Below, in pieces: positions 1-12,547 of a DNA stretch of 64,000 bases. The stretch covers positions 7,728,501 to 7,792,500 of the forward strand of contig NC_083384.1 of the NCBI RefSeq assembly GCF_031755915.1, in the 5' to 3' direction. The number at the start of each line of letters is the position of its first letter. Position 1 is the stretch's first letter. Both the position numbers and the translations under genes were made by a program. This DNA comes from Ziziphus jujuba. Lineage: Eukaryota > Streptophyta > Magnoliopsida > Rosales > Rhamnaceae. The notes under the pieces are model-generated. The model saw only the letters and a program-made list of their open reading frames with translations, did no database searches and had not been told where the DNA came from.

Positions 1-830
1 CTGTCAACAACAACTATCACTAAATTTGTAAAGTTTGGCTGCTGGTAGGAAAAAGGAGATTGTATAGCAAAGGAGAGTGATCCTCATTAGAGGTACAAAA
101 CTTTACTGAAAACAACAGCAAAAATGGGCTCTCACCAAATCCTATAAAATTGAAAAATATATTCACAAAACAAATTAGCTACAACAGAAACTGTTAACAT
201 GACAAAAACCATATAAAATTGTGAAGTAGAGCAATGACACTATATGTATGTAACCTTCCATTATTCTTTATAGCAGCTCTTTTGCATCCCTAAAAGTTTG
301 GAAGATTGTCCGTAATCTATGTATATATATTATATAATCAATATTGCAGTCTTGTTAATAAAGTAATTTAGTATTTTCTATTATCCTATTGATTCCATTC
401 TCTCCTTTCTCAAGTATTGTCTTGGTAGAATAATTTTTTGTTTTTTATCTTCTTGATGTTTTGACTTGAAGATCAAAAAAAAGTTAGACAAAACTCAAGA
501 AAATGCTGAGTAATTAAACAATGACATTGCTTTTGATCTCTGTTTTTTATGGCTGATTGAAAAACAATTCAAATGAGAAACAAAAACAAACTGACATTAT
601 CACCATTTGAAAACAGATGCCATGCTTAGTATGCTGTAAAAGTTCTAGAATGACAAGCGGTCTCCTACCAAAAGATTTTACTGAAACACAAATATTAGCC
701 ATTCAAGCGTATTTTATCAAACACACTCGAAAGAGAAAAGAACCAGGAAAATCAACATGCTTTCTATTCGTACTCTGTAGGTTATATATGCTCCAAGCAA
801 CCAGAAAAAGCCTTTGAAATACAAAAATGT
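1..830. repeat. Noncoding direct repeat, copy 1
   Basis: This block and the one at 1156-1900 run in parallel in the same orientation. Shared islands include CAACAGCAAAAATG, GAGAAACAAAAACAAACTGA and CTACCAAAAGATTTA, with many substitutions and small indels between them. No open reading frame with coding character is present. The block lies downstream of the 3' end of the minus-strand NLR, so it may be the eroded 3' flank of a tandemly duplicated R-gene locus; that link is inference. The left edge is cut by the window start. Confidence 0.7.
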
Positions 831-1155
831 TTTAAGAGATTTTACTTGGCAAGATAACCAAAAATGCTCAACTAGATATAGATATGCAAAGCCATATATA
901 TGCAATGCATTATAGAGAATTCAGAAATATCAGAAATATCATATGTATATATATAACTTGGATCATGTATTTCCTATGCTTTTAAGTCATACTCATTGCT
1001 GAAAATTTTCTCTTTTAAGACCATCTGATTGCTACACTAACAAACACAACAGCTATAAAACTTCCTTTGATTTTATGTACTATAAAAATTCTAGCATCTC
1101 AAGAGTCGGATTCATTTGATAATTGTTCAACAACTACCACACACTAAGAACAAAT

Positions 1156-1612
1156 CTATCAACAACAACCTAATTGCAGATTAACAACTATTGCCAATTT
1201 GTTAATTGCGAGGACAAAAGACTTGGTCTATGGATTAGTCTCGAAATTTGTTAAGTTTTGCTGCTAGTAGGAAAAGGAGAGTGTCCCCACGAGAACTACA
1301 AAACTTGGCTCAAAACAACAGCAAAAATGTTTTCTCACCAAAATTTAGAAATTTGAAGATACAAGTTTCAAAATATGTTCACTAAACAAAACTACAACGG
1401 AAAATGTCAACACAACAAAAAACATATGGAACTATGAAGTCAAACAGTGACGCTATATCGCTAGCCATATATGATTCTTTCTAGCAGCTTTTTCCCATCC
1501 TTAGATCTTAAAGATTGTTTGTAATCTTGTTAATAAAGTAATTCGGTATTTTTTTTATTATCATATTCATTGAGTTCTCTCTGTTGTTCTGTATTTATCA
1601 TAGTTGAAGTCT

Positions 1613-1647
<35 letters not shown>

Positions 1648-1900
1648 CCCTACAGGACGCTGAAGAAAATGCAGAGTAAGTCAACATGGCCAATTCTTTG
1701 GATCTCTGCTTTCATAGGCACAGACTGAAAAACATTCAAATGAGAAACAAAAACAAACTGACATTATCTTGACGAAAACAGGTATCATGCTTAGCGTACT
1801 ATATATTCAACTTTAAGCACTAGTCAGGACAAGTATTCTTCTACCAAAAGATTTAATTAAAACACAAAATTACCCCTTCAAACATATTTTATCAAACAAA
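1156..1900. repeat. Noncoding direct repeat, copy 2
   Basis: Second copy of the block at 1-830, about 1.2 kb away, in the same order and orientation. It begins with the CTATCAACAACAAC that parallels CTGTCAACAACAAC at position 1, has an extra ~60-90 bp near 1170-1240, and carries a CT microsatellite that copy 1 lacks. The two copies look old, with divergence well above 10 % by eye. No gene is visible in it. Confidence 0.7.
1611..1647. repeat. (CT)n microsatellite
   Basis: Nearly uninterrupted CT dinucleotide tract inside copy 2 of the upstream direct repeat. It is absent at the equivalent place in copy 1. Confidence 0.9.
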
Positions 1901-2004
1901 TGAAAGATAATAACACAAAACAATTGCATCCTTGTCATACCTCAAACCATCCACATATGCTAGGCTTTTTCTCCTATACCTCAAAACCATCTTTTCATGG
2001 GTTT

Positions 2005-2399
2005 TTAAACATCGTTAGTACCCAGGTCAAAGTAGACACTGCCTTCTTCCTCGTCAGAGACAATGCTTGCACCGGGATCAAAGTAGACACTGCTTGCATC
2101 CTCGTCGAAGTTGACAGTGCTTGCAGCTTGGTCAAAGTAGATACTGTTTTCACCCCCATCAAGGTAGACATTGCTTGTACTTGTGTTGGTAGGCTTTGCA
2201 TAAGGTTCTGAGTTCGACCAGTCCATCTCAAAGTAGGCGCTCCATTCATCCTCACTTTCATCTTGTCAAAGTGGGCATTGGTAAATTTGGCATAAGGTTC
2301 TAGGTTCGACCGAATTGGGCCCATATCAAAGTAGGGCCTGGAACTCCCTGTGCGCCACCTTTTCTTGCCTTTTAGAACACTACTTGAACCTGGTCAATA
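2005..2399 (-). pseudogene. Decayed acidic tail with 9-residue YFD repeats, behind the NLR
   Basis: On the minus strand, beyond the stop codon of the NLR, this stretch keeps coding character in two frames. From about 2399 down to 2272 one frame contains the segment YFDMGPIRSNLEPYAKF. From about 2271 to the TAA at 2005-2007 a second frame continues with an acidic run (QDESEDEW), then YFEMDW and a repeat of NSEPYAKP, so a one-base frameshift near 2272 separates two related units. It ends in about six 27-bp units (2172-2005) encoding variants of SVYFDPGAS. It could be a former C-terminal exon of the NLR or of a lost duplicate, or an unrelated acidic gene fragment. I do not recognise the family. 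Confidence 0.45.
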
Positions 2400-2459
2400 T
2401 GGGGTTGATTACAAATTTTTTGCTATTTTTCAAGTTTCAATTTTTGGGATGGCTATTTT

Positions 2460-5400
2460 TCAAAAAAACCCAACAAAAAATTGGGGTTGACTGTATTCTC
2501 TCGTGCCTTTCTCATTAGTGAGACTTTTCCCCAACGCCTCAAGCCCCAACTCCAACCCACACTTTTTGATCTCCGAATTGTTGACATTTTTGTTGCTTTC
2601 CATAAATACGTGGAAAGAAGCCCCAGTGACCATGCTACATATAGAGGACCAGTTTGCCCCAAACACATCTCTCAAATCGATCGTCACATACCTAATTAAA
2701 ACGTGTGCTGTATTGTTATTTACTTGAAGCGTGCAAGCGTCTTCATAATTGTAAAGACCAAGTTCACGGTCATTGTTGGTTGCAAAATTGAGACTGAACC
2801 GAATCTTAGCTTCCGGCCCAGAAATTTTAAACTCAAAAACAGCACAAAAAACAAATTTGAAGCGGGGATGATTACTACTAAACCAATCTGGAGGAAGCTG
2901 GATGTAGATTGAGTTCCCATGATGAGTTTGACGACTGAACCACGTTGGGATTTCATATCCTGGATACAACGTTTCAAGATATTCAATATCCTGTACAACA
3001 TAGAAAATAAATTGATCAAGTCAGTTCATAAATTATATATGGCATATATTATACAGAGAGAGATAGAAATTGAGCATATATATATATACATACATTCTGA
3101 GCAAACAAAATTCTACGGCATGCACCATCAGCAATTACATTGTTGCGTGAGTTGTGATCCAAGTTTAAACAATGCTCAAAATTATAAATGACCCCTTTAT
3201 TTTTGTTATTTTGATCATGTTGGGGATCATAATCTTGTGTGGTTGGAGTCCTCCACCTTGATATTGTTTTCAGGGATGTGCAGTGATTTGCAGCCAGACA
3301 AGTTAAAGATGATGGAAGCTCAGTTATTGATTTCAATCCAGTACAACCACCAATTTTTAAAAATCGAAGTGATGATGTACAATTCTCCGGGATTTCTGGA
3401 AGCTTTTCCAGGTTTGGGCAGTTAGAAAGATCCAGCCATCCCAATGATTTCAACTTCCAAATGCTTTTCGGTAAACTTTTAAGTCTTTTGCAATTATACA
3501 AGTCTAAATGTGAGAGACCCATGAGACAACCAATGGATGAGGGCACCACTTCTATTGCTGTCCCACACAATCTTAACTTCTTTATATTCAATGGAAGATT
3601 TTCTATTCCATAATTCAGATTGCCACAAGCACTCAAATCGAAATCTGAGAGACCCAAAAGACGATTCACTGATGAAGGCAATACTTTTATTGCTGTCCCT
3701 CGCAGTCTTAACTCCTTTACATTCAATGGAAGATTTTCTATGCCATCTTTCAGATTCATGCAATCACTCAAATCTAGAAATTGAAGCTTCTTGAGATACC
3801 TGAAAGATGAAGGAACTTGAAACAAACGTGTACAACCTCGAAGATTTATACTTCCAAGATTTACAGCCGTACTCAAATTTGGTATTTTAATCAGGTGCTC
3901 AGAATAACTAAGATCCATCTTCTTCAACTTCCCATATGGCTGTCACATGCACAAACAGCCAAAAAAAAAAAAAAACAAACAAAAACAAAAACAAAACAAA
4001 AAAACACACAACTTTAATAATTAAACATTACAACATATCTAATATTCATATTTATCTTTTACCCCAAAACAAAAATACTCCATATATATATATATATATA
4101 GAACACTAAATCAAGCTAGTATATCTATTTGCATACCTGGTGTTCATTCCAAAATAGCTCCACAAGTTGGCTTCCACGCATAACAAGTTCAACAAGATTC
4201 TTAGGACTTAAATTTGATGGCAAATATCTTAGAGGGTATGAATCCCACTGAAAATATCTTAGTTCATGACAAAGATACCCAATATCTGTAGCAGGAAAAT
4301 ATATCTTTTTGCACAATTCTTGATTATAGGGAGCCCATCCTAATTTCTCGTACTGATATGTGCCCCCATCGCAATATCTACCATCAAAATGCATTCTAAG
4401 AAATCGAAGATGGCACATATTTGAGAATGTTGTAAGTTTCACATTTACATCTTTTTCAAGTTCAGACTGATTCAATAATATGCCTTCAATTTGAGAGCTT
4501 CCCTAACAATCAACCCAATGTTATAGATAAGGCTACAATATATAAGAAAATACAAACACAAATAAATATATTAATTCAATAACATCGCACTTACCGTATT
4601 TCTTTCCAATACATGGCAAACATCCTTAGTCCTCCACAGCCTACTACGATTTCCAGGTTCTTTGTTTTCATCATAAACAATAGCCTTACCCATTTGTCGT
4701 AGCAAAGCATGCATAGACAATCTACTTTGACATTCAATTATTAATGATTTATCAATGAGAACACTTATTGCTATCGTCGCATCAGAACGCTCAGTGCGAT
4801 GTAGTATGCTTTCCACATAGTCTCTGTCAACTTCACCATCGAAGAAGCATGCAATGTCAAGAAATATATCTTGGATGCTTTTGTCACCTAATCCATCATA
4901 ACTTATTTTCAACACTTTTTGAATGTCCTTGTCTGGATCTGTTTCCAACTTATCCAATGCACTTTCCCACTCGTTTATGCTTTTGGAGTAAAGGGAAGAA
5001 CCCAAGACTTCAAGAGCTAATGGATTGCCATGTGCATAACCTGCCACACTTGTTGATAAAGCTTCATATCCTAGAAGATCAGAATTTTGTCCAAAAGCAT
5101 GCAAGCAAAAGAGCTTAAGAGCTTCAAAGTCATTTAACCTCTTAACCTCATAAAGTATATCTGCCCTTGACTTGAGCACTTGTGCATCTCTAGTTGTGAT
5201 AATAATTCTACTTCCATCACCAAACTCATACACATTAGGTAATAATCTGTTTAATTGGGATATTGAATCCAAATCATCTAAAACGATAAGAACCTTCGTA
5301 CGGCGACATCTATCTTGAATAGGAATTGATTCCATGCTTAGAGAAGTTTTATCTTTGAACAGCTCAAAAAGAAGTTTCTCTCTCAAATGAATTATTCCAT

Positions 5401-8163
5401 ATCTTTCATATTCTTCTCTAATGTCGTTAAGAAAGCAGTAACTTTCAAAATGACGATAAAACTTTCGAAATATAGCATGAGCAAGGGTGGTCTTTCCAAT
5501 ACCACCCATGCCATGAAGACCTATGATGCGAACATCCGTTGTGGCAATGCATAATAATCGTTCAATTTCTTCCATTGGCTTTTCAATTCCAATCAAGTGC
5601 CTCTTGAAAGGATCATTTGTTGATACGTATTTGGACAATTTCAATAAAATATCTTCAACAATTTTTTCGATTAACTTATACTCAGGCCTATCAAATGAAG
5701 AAATCAAATTCAATTGTTAGAAGCACTGGATCATTGATATAAATATAGGTATTTAAAAGAAATAAATATAGATAGTCTAGATTTTAATTAATGCTCAATT
5801 TACCAGTTATATATCTAAATTTCATCCAAAAATAAAAAAAGTTATATATCTAAGTTATTTAAAATTTATTCATAGTTGTTCTTACCAATTAATAAGTAAA
5901 TGGTGTTAACTCTTTTCACCTTTTAGTAAAATATACAAAAGGGAAAACAAAAAAATATTATTTGTCACCACTAGACTTATATGCCATTTGGCAATTTAAT
6001 TGGCTACTCCAAAAAAGTTGATTCTCCCTAATTAGATTTTTAGTATAAAAAATTAATATATAATTAAATATACCTAATTACCTTTTGTCACCTCAGCATA
6101 AATGCCACTATCATCGTTACTGGAAATAAACAACAAAATAAGGTTCCATTTAAAAAGTATTGAAATTTTATGGGAAACTAATTTTTTAGAGTATTTAGTT
6201 AGTATTAAGATATTTAGGATTTACAATTAATTAATTAATTTATAAAGATACAATTGTCTTTTAATAAAATATATAAATTTAGTTCCTTGGGGAATATTCA
6301 AACGGCAACTTTTTTGGATGATTCATTTACCATTGTATTTTTCCACTTGTTGAAATTTTGTTTTCATTGTAAGTTCTGTTAGGAAAGTGTTAAAGTTATG
6401 AGAAAAATTAATTTTCGGGATTTAGTTTTTTGGGAATCAATTTCGTATGGAAATCAATTTTTCTTTTATTATGTTTAGTGAGTAATAAAAAAATTGAAAT
6501 TTTTAAATAATTAAATTTAATATTGTTCAATAAATTAATAGCAAATTTGTATTTTAAAATTTTCTAACTATTTTCTTTGTGATTTTTAAAATGACAATCT
6601 AATTAATGTTTGGTAAATTGTTATTTCAAAATTGCTAAAAGTTATAAAATTAGAATTTGAGTGTTTGGTAAAACAACTGTTTAACTATTTTAATTATATC
6701 TAATAACCGAAATAAATATAAATGCTTATTTCCTAATGCATCTTTATATTATTACTATATATAAATAAATGGGATAAAAAGGAATTTTATTAGGTAAAGG
6801 ATATAATTATATTTTAATTTTACAATCATGATTATGCTAGAAGGAGAATCTAATAAACTACCTTTAGTTACTTCTCAAACTCTAACTTATTGAGGGAATA
6901 GATTATTAAAGAATATAAAATCTATAGATTTACCACATACAACATTTAATGAAAAATTATCTCATAAAGAAACCCTAAATGCATACTTAATATGTAAAAC
7001 TGGTATTCGAGAACATTTGAATGTGTATGGGATCCAAACCACCTGAATGGCCAATCAGGTTCAATCAAATTCTATATTTCAAAAATGGACCCCGAACATA
7101 TGTTTGGTCATTTTTCAATTTGTAAAATGAAAAATTATTTTGCAAAGCGATACCAAACAGGCCCTTATTGACTAAGGTATTTATATCTCTTTCATAAATA
7201 TAACATTAATCAACCAAGTATATATATGTCATTATTTTATTGTTATATATTTAATTACACGTATTTTCTTTAAAAATTTACTTATCAATTATATTAATAT
7301 ATTAACCAATGAACTAATGACACATATATATTTTGTAAATATGTTAGTAAATTAAATAGTGCTTCTAATATCACTTGCAAAGTTCATTATTAATATCACT
7401 TATCTTAAATATGAAAATAAAAAACAATCAAAACAATTAAGACAGAATAATTAAGGCCCATTAGATTGAACATGCACTTAAGTCTTTTAAGATTAAAAAT
7501 ATAAAGAAAAAAAAAAAAGGCAAAACAGAAACAAAAACAAAAATGCACACACACACACACACACAAAGACCTTCTTTCAAATATTATTTAACATCCTAAA
7601 ATTAAATATTAAACACTGTTTTAACCTCCTTAGCAAACATGCGATAATTTTTTCTATACATATTATTTAATCAATAAGATAGAAAGTTACCTTAAATTCT
7701 CTGAATCATAACCGCTGAGATTAGCCACTTCTTTGAGAGCATCCTTCCACTGCTGCACCTTTTCCATTTTGTCCTTAAAACGTTCATGTTCAGCAAACGC
7801 TGCTGCATAACTTTCCCCCTGTTTCCGTACAATAGAGGGTTCTATGCCATAAAAAATGGGTATGACATTCCCAATATTTTTCTTGCATTTAAGTATGTGC
7901 ACCACTTCATCTAAACACCATGTGGAGGAAGCAAAGTTTGTTGAGAAAACTATTATGCAAATCTTAGATTTCTCAATCGCCTTCTTAAGTTCTGAAATTT
8001 GATGGCCCTTTGGAAGGTTTTCATCATCTTTGTAGGTCAGGATATGCTTTTGACACAAAGCGTTATAGAGATATCCAGTAAAACCATCTCGTGTGTCCTC
8101 TCCTCGAAAGCTGAGAAACACGTCATATTTTTCTTGAGAAGAAGAAGAAGAAGAAATTACCAT
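2460..8163 (-). CDS. TIR-NBS-LRR (TNL) disease resistance protein with C-JID domain
   Basis: Intracellular immune receptor of the TMV-N class: the TIR domain signals by NAD+ cleavage, the NB-ARC is the ATP/ADP switch, and LRR plus C-JID sense effectors. Five exons join in frame: 8163-7691, 5687-4595, 4502-4137, 3939-3094 and 2990-2460 (~1,102 aa, usual TNL length). TIR begins at ~13 (YDVFLSFRGEDTR) with Glu86 in the catalytic WCLDE segment. The NB-ARC has P-loop GMGGIGKTT (~217-225), kinase-2 VLIVLDDLD, RNBS-B GSRIIITTRD and GLPL-type GNPLALEVLG; its MHD motif reads MHA (483-485). Exons 3-4 give LRRs. Exon 5 starts DIEYLETLYPGYEIPTWF, typical of C-JID. ATG 8163 is chosen because an in-frame codon upstream (8184) is only GTG. 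Intron 1 is ~2.0 kb; the others are 92-197 bp. No internal stops, so it appears functional. The extreme C-terminus is least certain, as another exon could follow. Confidence 0.9.
5688..7690 (-). other. Long intron 1 of the TNL gene
   Basis: About 2.0 kb of very AT-rich sequence between the TIR and NB-ARC exons, with donor GTAACT after 7691 and acceptor TTTGATAG before 5687. It holds no ORF of note and a (CA)n tract at about 7544-7565. Its TIR-proximal part (7080-7170) carries phrases such as ATACCAAACAGGCCC that commonly mark plant MITE ends, but I found no matching opposite end. Confidence 0.75.
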
Positions 8164-8900
8164 GTTTCTAACCTGCAAATCCACAAGAAAAGTAAAAGTA
8201 AAATGTTAGTGTAAATTGAATCTCCCTTATAATTAACCTACAAATCCACAACCCCAACCCACCGTTCTCTTAATTTCTCTTCACATATACATAAATTCCT
8301 GATACTCTATTCTAATGGCCCTTTATATATAGAAATTCTGGCTAAGCTCAGAAGTACCATAAAATATTACAACACCGTAACCGTAACTAACGCTGTGTTT
8401 CTCTGTTTGCTAAGCTGCAAGAGAAATATATATTCGGAAGATGCAGAAAATAGAAATAATAATTTTGACGGTCATAATTTTTATACAAAAATAATTATTA
8501 TTTAATTTGTTTGAAATTATTTGGAAAGATGTTTTTATCATTGCATGTGCACCTTCCAAGAAATGAGAAAGAAGACTTTTCTTTCTTTTCATCTTTTTAT
8601 TTTTTTTCTTTGCAATAAAATAATAAGAAAACTTAAATTAATAAATTATAAAGTAAAATTCTTCTCTAAAGCTATTTATTTATCTATTTCCAAGCTGGCA
8701 AGGGGACGAAATTCAAATGAAATTGCTTGCAAGATAACGCGGCTTTGACTTTATGACAAAAACAAAAGGTGCACTGTAGGCATAGAAAGTTATCTTCTCT
8801 AATCGTCATATAGAAAATTGTTAATGGATAAACGTATTTTTTATGCCTAGATATATACAAATCAATATATATTGTTAGTTGCCACTGGCCATTATTGACT
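8164..8900 (-). promoter_or_regulatory. Putative promoter and 5' leader of the TNL gene
   Basis: Reading on the minus strand, a TATA-like CTATATATAAAG lies at 8332-8321, about 160 bp upstream of the start codon, so a leader of roughly 130 nt is likely. Two TTGACT W-box cores lie on the plus strand at 8745-8750 and 8895-8900, about 0.6-0.7 kb upstream. W-boxes bind WRKY factors and are usual in defence gene promoters. The motifs are short, so chance occurrence is possible. Confidence 0.45.
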
Positions 8901-10831
8901 TTATGTGCAAATGTTTTATTTTATTTTCCAAGTACAATATACTAATTAACATAATTGTTCTCTCTATGTAAGATATTAGTATAATATTACAACAAAATAA
9001 TTGTTAAATACTCGGTTACCGTGAGTTACAAAGACATAATTACTCCTTTTGAAACATTCTAAATGGCAATAATCACTATTTGATTATTCCATATCCAAGG
9101 TTTGATCAGGGTTTGATATTAAAATCTCTCTCTCTAATATAAAAATAAAATAAAATAAATAAATAAACAAAGGCATAATTTATAAATAGGTTAGGATTTT
9201 TACATTCGACATTTCAATGACAAAGCCACTGTTTATCCACCTATCAATGCTAAAGTTCATGTTTACTTTCACGCTAAATTTGGCTAAATTTGGCAAACCT
9301 TCTCCCCTATTACTCTTTCTCCTCAAATGTACCGTCGGTCCATGCATATGTACCATGAATTTACTCCTATGTTTTCCTTCCTTTTTTCAAAAACCAAAAA
9401 AAAAGCTTTAATATATAATATTAATATTTATTTATGATATAAATATACAACGTATAGTCCAACTTGTTTTCAATACTTCTCAGAAAAAGAATATGTTGGA
9501 ATCATTATAAAAAAAATTTTGGACATATGCTAAACACAAGAAAGGGTGATTTTCTACTCACAGGTCTTATTGAATCCTCCAAATACTAAATACCAAATAC
9601 TGGTCATTGTTGTGTGAATTGTTTTCTTGTTGAAGACGAAAACATAAACAACCTAATATTGAAGAGTAATTATACTAACTAAAGCCAATTATGAAAAGAT
9701 TAAGTTGAATTATGTCCGGAGAAGTAAGCCAGAGGACAATATTATCGATACTGGCTTGATTTATTGCTCTAAAGCCTAAATATGCAAGTGTATAATTGGC
9801 CATGTCCAAGGAACAAAATATATGTCTTCAGTGTTAAAAAAAACAAAGAACAAAAAATGTGTGAAAGCTGGACAAAAAACTTTTCAAGGGGAATTAGGAG
9901 ATTTGGGTCTACAATAACTACATAAAGAAATTATCACTCAAGATTTAAAGGCCCGTAAAGTAAATAATAGAAAAGAAAAAAAAAATGAAAATAATGTCCA
10001 TGATATTAAAATACAAGACTGGATCGTACAAATTTATCCAATAATACACTTATAGCTTGAAATTGTTTTCGGTGTAATATGCAAAATCCAAAAAAAAAAA
10101 AAAATATACATATATATATATATGCATGCTTTATCTGTACTATAAGCGAGAAGATGAGCGAATTTTTTGTCCAATTTTTAGTGTTCATTTTAGTTTAAAA
10201 ACGGCACTTCCCTATGCGTTGTGTCCTTTTTTTTTCTATGTGTCAAAAGCTGGTTGCACCCTCTCAACTACCCTGTTTTTCATCTAACAGCCGGTTTTGG
10301 CTTTATTATATAAATACTGCCATTAAAATTTTTATTTATTTAATTTTTAATACAGAACCAAACAAATGTAAAAAAAAGAGAAAAAAAAAATGAAAGCAAA
10401 CATTCTTAGAAGAAGTGAAGAGGATAAATTGATATGTCCAAAAAAAAAATGCAGTTTATTCCAAAAAACAATTGCACAATAACTTATAATGGTAAACCCA
10501 AAAATTTAGAGAAAAATATTTAAAATATCAAAAATTGATAGGTAATCATCAAAAGCTGGAAAACTAGCTAGAGTTCAGAATAAAACCTTGAGGTTGGTGC
10601 TTCGTGTTGAGTCGAGAGAGAAGGACGGAGATTGGGTTGGGTGCTTCGCCGAGCGAGAGAAGAAGGTATTGATCGGCATCTAGAGAGAGAAGCAGATATG
10701 AGATCAGCATGGAGAGAGACGCAGACCGGAGATCGACTTCGATAGAGAGAGAGATGATCAAGAAAGAAAGGAAAATAAAAGAAAATAAAAAGGGAAAAAA
10801 AAGGAAAAAGAGAAACAGAAAATGAAAAATA
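8901..10831. other. Intergenic, no gene seen
   Basis: AT-rich sequence with no coding signal on either strand. The only contrast is a purine-rich patch at about 10,600-10,830 full of GAGAGA and AGAGAG, which looks like low-complexity sequence rather than a gene. An (AT)n tract lies near 10,106-10,124. Confidence 0.6.
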
Positions 10832-11269
10832 AGGAGGATGTATTCAATTTAGAGTTTGATAGATTTAAAATGAGTTATAGACTTTAAAAGATTTGATAAA
10901 TTGTTATGAAATTCTACAGACTTCATAAAGATTTTATGAGGATCCAATGAAATCTTGGGATTTAAGACTAGATTTCATATTGACAATTTTCTTCATAATT
11001 TCACTGTTAAAATCTTTTCAAATATATTAAAATTCATCATTTTTTAAAATCTTTTGAAATCAATGACTTTTTGAATACCATCTGATTTTAAAAGAATTCT
11101 ACAAAATTCTAATTGAATACACCTAGATTTTGATGGATTTTTAAAAATCCATCATAATCTGAATTGAATATTATTAGACTTGTATGAACTCCTTTAAAAT
11201 CTAAATCGAATACTTCTAAACTTTTAAAAACTTTTAAAATTTTTCAAATTCTAAATTAAATACACTCCT
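10832..11269. mobile_element. MITE-like inverted-repeat element
   Basis: A 438-bp AT-rich block with imperfect terminal inverted repeats of about 40 bp. The left end starts AGGAGGATGTATTCAATTTA; the right end, read on the minus strand, starts AGGAGTGTATTTAATTTAGA. Further subterminal motifs (AAAATCTTTTGAAAT and similar) recur in both orientations. There is no coding capacity. The flanks show a possible 3-bp duplication ATA (10,829-10,831 and 11,270-11,272), too short and AT-rich to be decisive. The superfamily cannot be assigned. Confidence 0.6.
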
Positions 11270-11719
11270 ATAAGTAGATGATCAGGAATGAACTTTTTTC
11301 CAAATCTTTTCCGTAAATTCATTTTCGTTTTTTCACTTCTTTACTAATAGGCTCATTATGATCTAACATATGCCAACCAACCAGGTTCCACCACGTAATA
11401 AAGACATATTTGTTTTTATTCAAAAATTATTTTTCCCTGCTATAGCCAAGTTTGACCCCACTGGCATTGGGTGTAACTAACACGCTCATGGTACTGTGTT
11501 ATTATTCATTACATAATTTTGATTATTATTCATGATAATAATTACCTTATCTATAGTTATATCCTTTGTCTAGTCTTGATGAGTTTTGGTCTTTTATTAC
11601 TGTTCAAAATGGTTCAAAAACGACTGCACCTTCGCGTTTTGTATTATGTTTTGTTTCGGATTTTATTTTTTTAATTTTATTTACTTTTAAAATGATGTTG
11701 TATATAGTGAAAATACATA
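11270..11719. other. Intergenic, no gene seen
   Basis: Short AT-rich spacer between the MITE-like element and the left end of the LTR retrotransposon. No coding or structural signal is visible. Confidence 0.6.
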
Positions 11720-12547
11720 ACTCCTGTAACACCCCGTCCCAAATCACATCGAAATCCGTGCACGTTGACCGAGGTTGACCGTTGATCGAGAGGGTCAAAA
11801 GTTGACTTTTTGTTCCAGTTGGAATTTCTAATTGACCAGGGTACCGTGGCGAAGTGCATGATGCCCCGAGTTCGTAGACTAATAGCACGTCGAAAACGGA
11901 GCTACGGTTTGAAAGTTATGGGCAAAACAAGTCGAGGTGCAAACTGTCCAAAAGGTGCTGGGAGTTGACTTTTTCTTGTTGTGTAATTTTGTTTTGACTC
12001 TTGTATGGTTGTAAATTACTCATTGATACGAGTTCATAGACTAGTGGAACGCTTAAATTGGACATTTGGTTAAAAAGTTATGGACGTTTGAAGTTTGCCG
12101 GATACCGTAATATTTTATTATATCTGGCTTAAGTGCACAGTAACGCCACGTGTCATCACCTGATTGGTCCATGTGGATGAACAGTGTCACCACGGTGGCT
12201 TTTATTTGGCAAAAAAGTCAGGAAGGAGAGAGAAAGAGAGAGAGGAGAGAGAGAGAGAGAAAAAAAACCGACCGGCCGCCGGAATCGTCCAATTTTCCGG
12301 CCGACTCTTGCTACACGCGGCATCTAGATGGAAGCGGCTTCCCATTTCCAGCCAAACCCCAAAATCTCACGGCCGTTGGTCGCCGGACGCTCCCGGATCG
12401 AGGTGGCGAAGCTCGGCGGCGATTTTTCCCTCCACCGTCCGCCACCGCCGTTTGCCCTGTTTCCGGCCATTTACAGGCCACACACGCCAGCCACCCCTCA
12501 CCACCTCCTCAATTCCGGCCTACCCACCAAATTTCACAGCCACCGGA

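Noticed and set aside
1900..2211. Plus-strand open frame with repeated KVDTA-type units
   Set aside because: It is the antisense reading of the 27-bp repeats encoding YFD units on the minus strand, which read as the more natural acidic protein.
7080..7170. MITE-like end (CCAAACAGGCCC) in NLR intron 1
   Set aside because: No matching opposite terminus was found, so no element boundary can be supported.
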